A stretch of DNA of 7,243 nt from Clostridiales bacterium (GTDB lineage Bacteria > Bacillota > Clostridia > Christensenellales > Aristaeellaceae): contig SFOF01000107.1 in NCBI GenBank assembly GCA_004552515.1, forward strand, positions 1-7,243. The letters are read 5' to 3'. Below, one piece after another: positions 4,209 through 7,243 of the stretch (its first letter is position 1; the number at the start of each line of letters is the position of its first letter). The position numbers were made by a program, and so were the translations under genes. The notes beneath the pieces are model-generated. The model ran no database searches, was not told the origin of the DNA, and saw nothing but the letters and a program-made list of their open reading frames with translations.

Positions 4209-6494
4209 ATGATGAACAACGGCACGAACACCCTGTGGTACAGACAGGGCGCGGTCAGCTGGAACGAGGCGCTGCCCCTGGGCAACGGCCGGCTGGGCGC
4301 CATGGTTTTCGGCGGCGCTGAAAGCGAAAAGCTCTGCCTGAACGAGGACACGCTCTGGAGCGGCTATCCCATGTTCCACGCCAACCCCGGCGCGCCCGAG
4401 GCCTACAGGCGCGCCCGTGATCTGGCCCTTCAGGGCCAATACGCCGAGGCGCAGGCCGAGCTTGAGGATCACTGCACCGGGCTGTGGAGCCAGGTCTATC
4501 TGGCGCTGGGCGACATAACGATCGCCATGCATCACGCCGCGCCCATCGAGCGCCATCGCCGCGCGCTGGACATTTCCACCGGCGTTCATACCGTGGAATA
4601 CGAGTGCGACGGCGTGCGCTTTGTGCGCGAGACGTTCGTCAGCGCGGTTGATCAGGTGCTGGTGATGCGCCTGACCGCCGACCGCGCCGCGTCCCTCAGC
4701 TTCGATGTGGCGCTCAATCCCGCGCTGGATGCGTCCGTCTCCCTGGGCGGCGATGATCTCAGCTTCTCCGGCAACGCGCCGGTCTATGAGTGGCATTACG
4801 GCACGCCGCAGGATCCGCGCGGCGTGATGGTCTACGGCGATACCGACGAGACGCGCGGCATGGGCTACTACGCCGGCCTGCTCGTGCGCAGCGAGGGCGG
4901 CCAGACCATGCGGCGCGGCGGCGCGATCTCCGTCAAAAACGCCGATGCCTGCACGCTCTACTTTAACGCCCGCACCAGCTTCAACGGCTGGAACAAGCAC
5001 CCCGTGCTCGAGGGCAGGGCCTACATCGCGCCCTGCCAGCGCGAGCTGGACGAGGCGGCCGCCAAGGGCTACGACGCGCTCAAAAAGGCGCACATCGCCG
5101 ATCATAAGGCGCTCTACGACCGCGTGGAGCTGGAGCTGGGCGGCGGCGAGGAAAAATATCTGCCCACCGACGAGCGGCTCTACCGCCACGAAAACGGCGA
5201 GACCGACCCGGCGCTCTACGCGCTCTATTTCAACTTTGGCCGCTACCTGACCATCGCCGCCTCGCGCGAGGGCACCGAACCGACCACGCTTCAGGGCATC
5301 TGGAACGACAGCGTTACGCCGCCGTGGAATTGCAACTACACCATCAACATCAACACCGAAATGAACTACTGGCCGACGCTGATGGTCAACCTGCCCGAGT
5401 GCCACGAGCCGCTGATCCGCCTCGTGCGCGAGCTGGCCGAGAGCGGCGAGCGCACCGCCCGCGAATACTACGGCGCGCCCGGCTTCGTCTCCCACCACAA
5501 CACCGACCTGTGGCGCATGACCACGCCCGTGGGCGCGCATCGCCGCGGCACCGCCGTGTTCGCCAGCTGGCCGATGGCCTCCGGCTGGTTCGTCCGCCAC
5601 ATCTGGGAGCACTACGAATATATGCAGGACAGGGCGTATCTCAGGAACGTCGCCTATCCGATCATCAGAAAGGCCGCCGAGTTCTATCGCGCGCTGCTGG
5701 TGAAGGACGAAAACGGCGATCTGATCGTCGCGCCGTCCACGTCGCCCGAGAACAACTTCCGCCTGAACGGCCAGGCCGTCGCCGTGGCCAAGACCACCGC
5801 CATGACGCAGGCCATCGTGCTGGATGTGTTCGATATCTGCAAAAAGGCCTCGGACGTGCTGGGCGAGGACGCGGATTTCGCCGCCGAGATCGCCGCGCTC
5901 ATCCCGCAGCTGCGCCCCTTCGGCGTCGGCAAAGAGGGCGAGCTGCTCGAGTGGAATGAAAACTTTGAGGAAAACGAGCTGCATCACCGCCATATCTCGC
6001 ATCTCTATGGCCTGCATCCCGGCCGCTCCATCACGCTGGACGGCACGCCCGCGCTGGCCGAGGCCTGCAAGACCTCGCTCATCCGCCGCGGCGACGAGAG
6101 CACCGGCTGGGCGATGGGCTGGCGCATCTGCCAGTGGGCGCGCTTGCGCGACGGTGACCATGCGCTCAAGCTGCTGGACACCCAGCTGCGCACCGTCGAG
6201 GGCCGCAACCCCCAGAGGGAGAGCGGCAACGGCGCGATGAACTATTCGAACGGCGGCGGCACATACCTCAATCTCTTCGACGCGCACCCGCCCTTCCAGA
6301 TCGACGGCAACTACGGCGCGTGCGCCGGCATCGCCGAGATGCTGCTGCAAACCGATCCCGACGGCACGCTGCGCATCCTGCCCGCCCGTCCCTCGAGCTG
6401 GCGCAAGGGCTTTGTCAGGGGCCTGCGCGCCCGCGGCGGCCAGATCGTCGATATCGAATGGAACGGCGATTCCGTCAAGGTGACGAAACGCTGA
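4209..6494 (+). CDS. GH95 family glycoside hydrolase (alpha-L-fucosidase or alpha-L-galactosidase)
   Basis: A 761-residue GH95 enzyme, a family of inverting exo-glycosidases that remove terminal alpha-L-fucose or alpha-L-galactose. The start at 4209 follows GGGAGG (4193-4198) by 10 bases; longer in-frame starts would lie in the leader or inside the anti-sigma gene. The N-terminal beta domain opens with LWYRQGAVSWNEALPLGNGR (8-27), and the (alpha/alpha)6 barrel occupies the middle. Catalytic elements can be placed by comparison with Bifidobacterium AfcA, from memory: N380 and N382 in TININTEMNYW (378-388), the acid E514 in PSTSPENN, and D699 in HPPFQIDGNYG. T378 stands where AfcA has histidine, which may shift specificity toward L-galactose. 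There is no signal peptide, so it should act in the cytoplasm on imported oligosaccharides or small glycosides. It is monocistronic, with its own promoter and terminator; no transporter or sugar-pathway partner is adjacent. Confidence 0.93.
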   Translation: MMNNGTNTLWYRQGAVSWNEALPLGNGRLGAMVFGGAESEKLCLNEDTLWSGYPMFHANPGAPEAYRRARDLALQGQYAEAQAELEDHCTGLWSQVYLALGDITIAMHHAAPIERHRRALDISTGVHTVEYECDGVRFVRETFVSAVDQVLVMRLTADRAASLSFDVALNPALDASVSLGGDDLSFSGNAPVYEWHYGTPQDPRGVMVYGDTDETRGMGYYAGLLVRSEGGQTMRRGGAISVKNADACTLYFNARTSFNGWNKHPVLEGRAYIAPCQRELDEAAAKGYDALKKAHIADHKALYDRVELELGGGEEKYLPTDERLYRHENGETDPALYALYFNFGRYLTIAASREGTEPTTLQGIWNDSVTPPWNCNYTININTEMNYWPTLMVNLPECHEPLIRLVRELAESGERTAREYYGAPGFVSHHNTDLWRMTTPVGAHRRGTAVFASWPMASGWFVRHIWEHYEYMQDRAYLRNVAYPIIRKAAEFYRALLVKDENGDLIVAPSTSPENNFRLNGQAVAVAKTTAMTQAIVLDVFDICKKASDVLGEDADFAAEIAALIPQLRPFGVGKEGELLEWNENFEENELHHRHISHLYGLHPGRSITLDGTPALAEACKTSLIRRGDESTGWAMGWRICQWARLRDGDHALKLLDTQLRTVEGRNPQRESGNGAMNYSNGGGTYLNLFDAHPPFQIDGNYGACAGIAEMLLQTDPDGTLRILPARPSSWRKGFVRGLRARGGQIVDIEWNGDSVKVTKR

Positions 6495-6514
6495 TTTTCA
6501 GCCGAAAAGAGCAT

Positions 6515-6558
6515 AAAAGCACCCGCCGGAGCGCGATAAGCTGCGGCGGGCGCTTTTT
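6515..6558. terminator. Bidirectional terminator between GH95 and pyruvate kinase genes
   Basis: The arms 6518-6528 and 6544-6554 pair over 11 bp with one imperfect position, which is an A-C mismatch in plus-strand RNA and a G-U wobble in minus-strand RNA. T residues follow on both strands: 6554-6558 on the plus strand and 6515-6518 read on the minus strand. It lies between two convergent stop codons (6494 and 6574), so one element probably ends both transcripts. Confidence 0.85.
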
Positions 6559-6573
6559 GTATGAACGGATCAA

Positions 6574-7243
6574 TCAGAACGTCTCGACCTTTATGAGATT
6601 GGTGTTTCCGGAAACGCCGCGCGTCATGCCGCCGGTGACGATCATCGTCTCGCCCGGCTTGGGAGAGAGGCTGCGGCGCGCCATCTGCTTGGCGGTGTAG
6701 AACAGCACGTCGATCGACTCAAAGCGATCGCACATCATGGGCTGCACGCCCCAGGAGAGCGCCAACTGCCGCCAGGTCTTTTCATCGGTGGTGATGCCGA
6801 ACACCGGCACGGAGGGGCGGAAGCGCGAAACCATGCGCACCGTCAGCCCGGAGAGCGAGCACACGGCGATGGCGCGGGCGCTTAAGTCGATCGCCATGCC
6901 GCACGCGGCGTGGGAAATCGCGTCCACGGTGCTCTGGATGCGGAAATCGGTCGTGCGGAAGCGCGCGGCGTAATCGATGTCGCTCTCGGCCTGCTCGGCG
7001 ATGCGGGACATGGTTTTGAGCGTCTGCACGGGATATTTGCCGGCGGCTGTCTCGCCGGAGAGCATGATGGCACTCGAGCCGTCGTAGACCGCGTTGGCCA
7101 CGTCGCTCGCCTCGGCGCGGGTGGGGCGCGGGTTGTGGATCATCGATTCGAGCATCTCGGTGGCGGTGATGACGCGCTTGCCCAGCAGGCGGCACTTCGT
7201 GATCAATTTTTTCTGGATCGACGGCAGCCGCTCAAGGGGCACC
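6574..7243 (-). CDS. pyk: Pyruvate kinase, C-terminal part (gene runs off the right edge)
   Basis: The last 222 or so residues of pyruvate kinase, the glycolytic enzyme that makes ATP and pyruvate from phosphoenolpyruvate and ADP in the cytoplasm. The open frame continues through the right edge, so the start codon, the catalytic lysine and the metal-binding glutamate/aspartate of the barrel lie outside; the GTG at 7242 is an internal valine. Seen here are the end of the barrel, with VITATEMLESMIHNPRPTRA and EASDVANAVYDG, then MLSGETAAGKYP, all highly characteristic. The alpha/beta C-terminal domain, the site of allosteric effector binding in homologues, ends with GVSGNTNLIKVETF. The protein stops there, so it lacks the extra PEP-utiliser-like domain found at the C-terminus of the Bacillus enzyme. 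It converges on the GH95 gene and shares a terminator with it. Confidence 0.95.
   Translation of the reverse strand, partial: VPLERLPSIQKKLITKCRLLGKRVITATEMLESMIHNPRPTRAEASDVANAVYDGSSAIMLSGETAAGKYPVQTLKTMSRIAEQAESDIDYAARFRTTDFRIQSTVDAISHAACGMAIDLSARAIAVCSLSGLTVRMVSRFRPSVPVFGITTDEKTWRQLALSWGVQPMMCDRFESIDVLFYTAKQMARRSLSPKPGETMIVTGGMTRGVSGNTNLIKVETF

Noticed and set aside
4203..6350. A 715-codon open frame on the minus strand opposite the GH95 gene
   Set aside because: It mirrors the GC-rich third codon positions of the GH95 gene. It has no ribosome binding site at its start, its sequence is repetitive Ala/Arg/Gly/Val, and the plus-strand frame encodes a clear conserved enzyme.

Overview
The window looks like a piece of chromosome from a GC-rich member of the Clostridia or a related anaerobic Firmicute of gut or rumen type. 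The evidence is canonical TTGNNN-N17-TATAAT promoters, strong GGAGG ribosome binding sites, U-tailed hairpin terminators, a short BMP-family lipoprotein-like signal sequence, an ECF sigma/zinc anti-sigma pair and a GH95 enzyme. The lineage is inferred from style only; there is no rRNA or marker gene to fix it. I see no mobile element, CRISPR array, tRNA, rRNA or phage gene.

Layout from left to right. (1) Positions 1-110 hold the promoter, a structured leader and the ribosome binding site of a leftward gene whose start codon lies just outside the window. (2) Positions 129-1365 are a complete leftward unit: a BMP/PnrA-family substrate-binding protein with its own extended -10 promoter and a terminator. 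(3) Divergent from it is mscL (1497-1928), a mechanosensitive channel whose C-terminus carries a four-cysteine zinc ribbon. (4) After about 230 bases of AT-rich, apparently bent intergenic DNA comes a two-gene operon (2161-3990): an ECF sigma factor and a two-pass membrane anti-sigma factor with a zinc-binding N-terminus and an extracellular DUF4349 domain, closed by a strong terminator. (5) A separately promoted gene (4209-6494) encodes a cytoplasmic GH95 family enzyme (alpha-L-fucosidase or alpha-L-galactosidase). (6) Facing it, and separated by a terminator that works in both directions, is the 3' part of a pyruvate kinase gene running off the right edge.

Functionally the genes are mostly independent transcription units. 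The sigma/anti-sigma pair forms one signalling module: the anti-sigma should hold the sigma factor at the membrane until its outer domain senses an unknown signal. MscL (osmotic release valve) and the sigma module are both envelope-related and adjacent, but they have separate promoters and nothing in the sequence proves a link. The GH95 enzyme and pyruvate kinase sit in sugar breakdown, yet are convergent and separately controlled. The items most worth following up are the zinc finger-DUF4349 anti-sigma architecture, the zinc-ribbon MscL, the threonine at the substrate-discriminating position of the GH95 enzyme, and the phased A-tracts upstream of the sigma gene.
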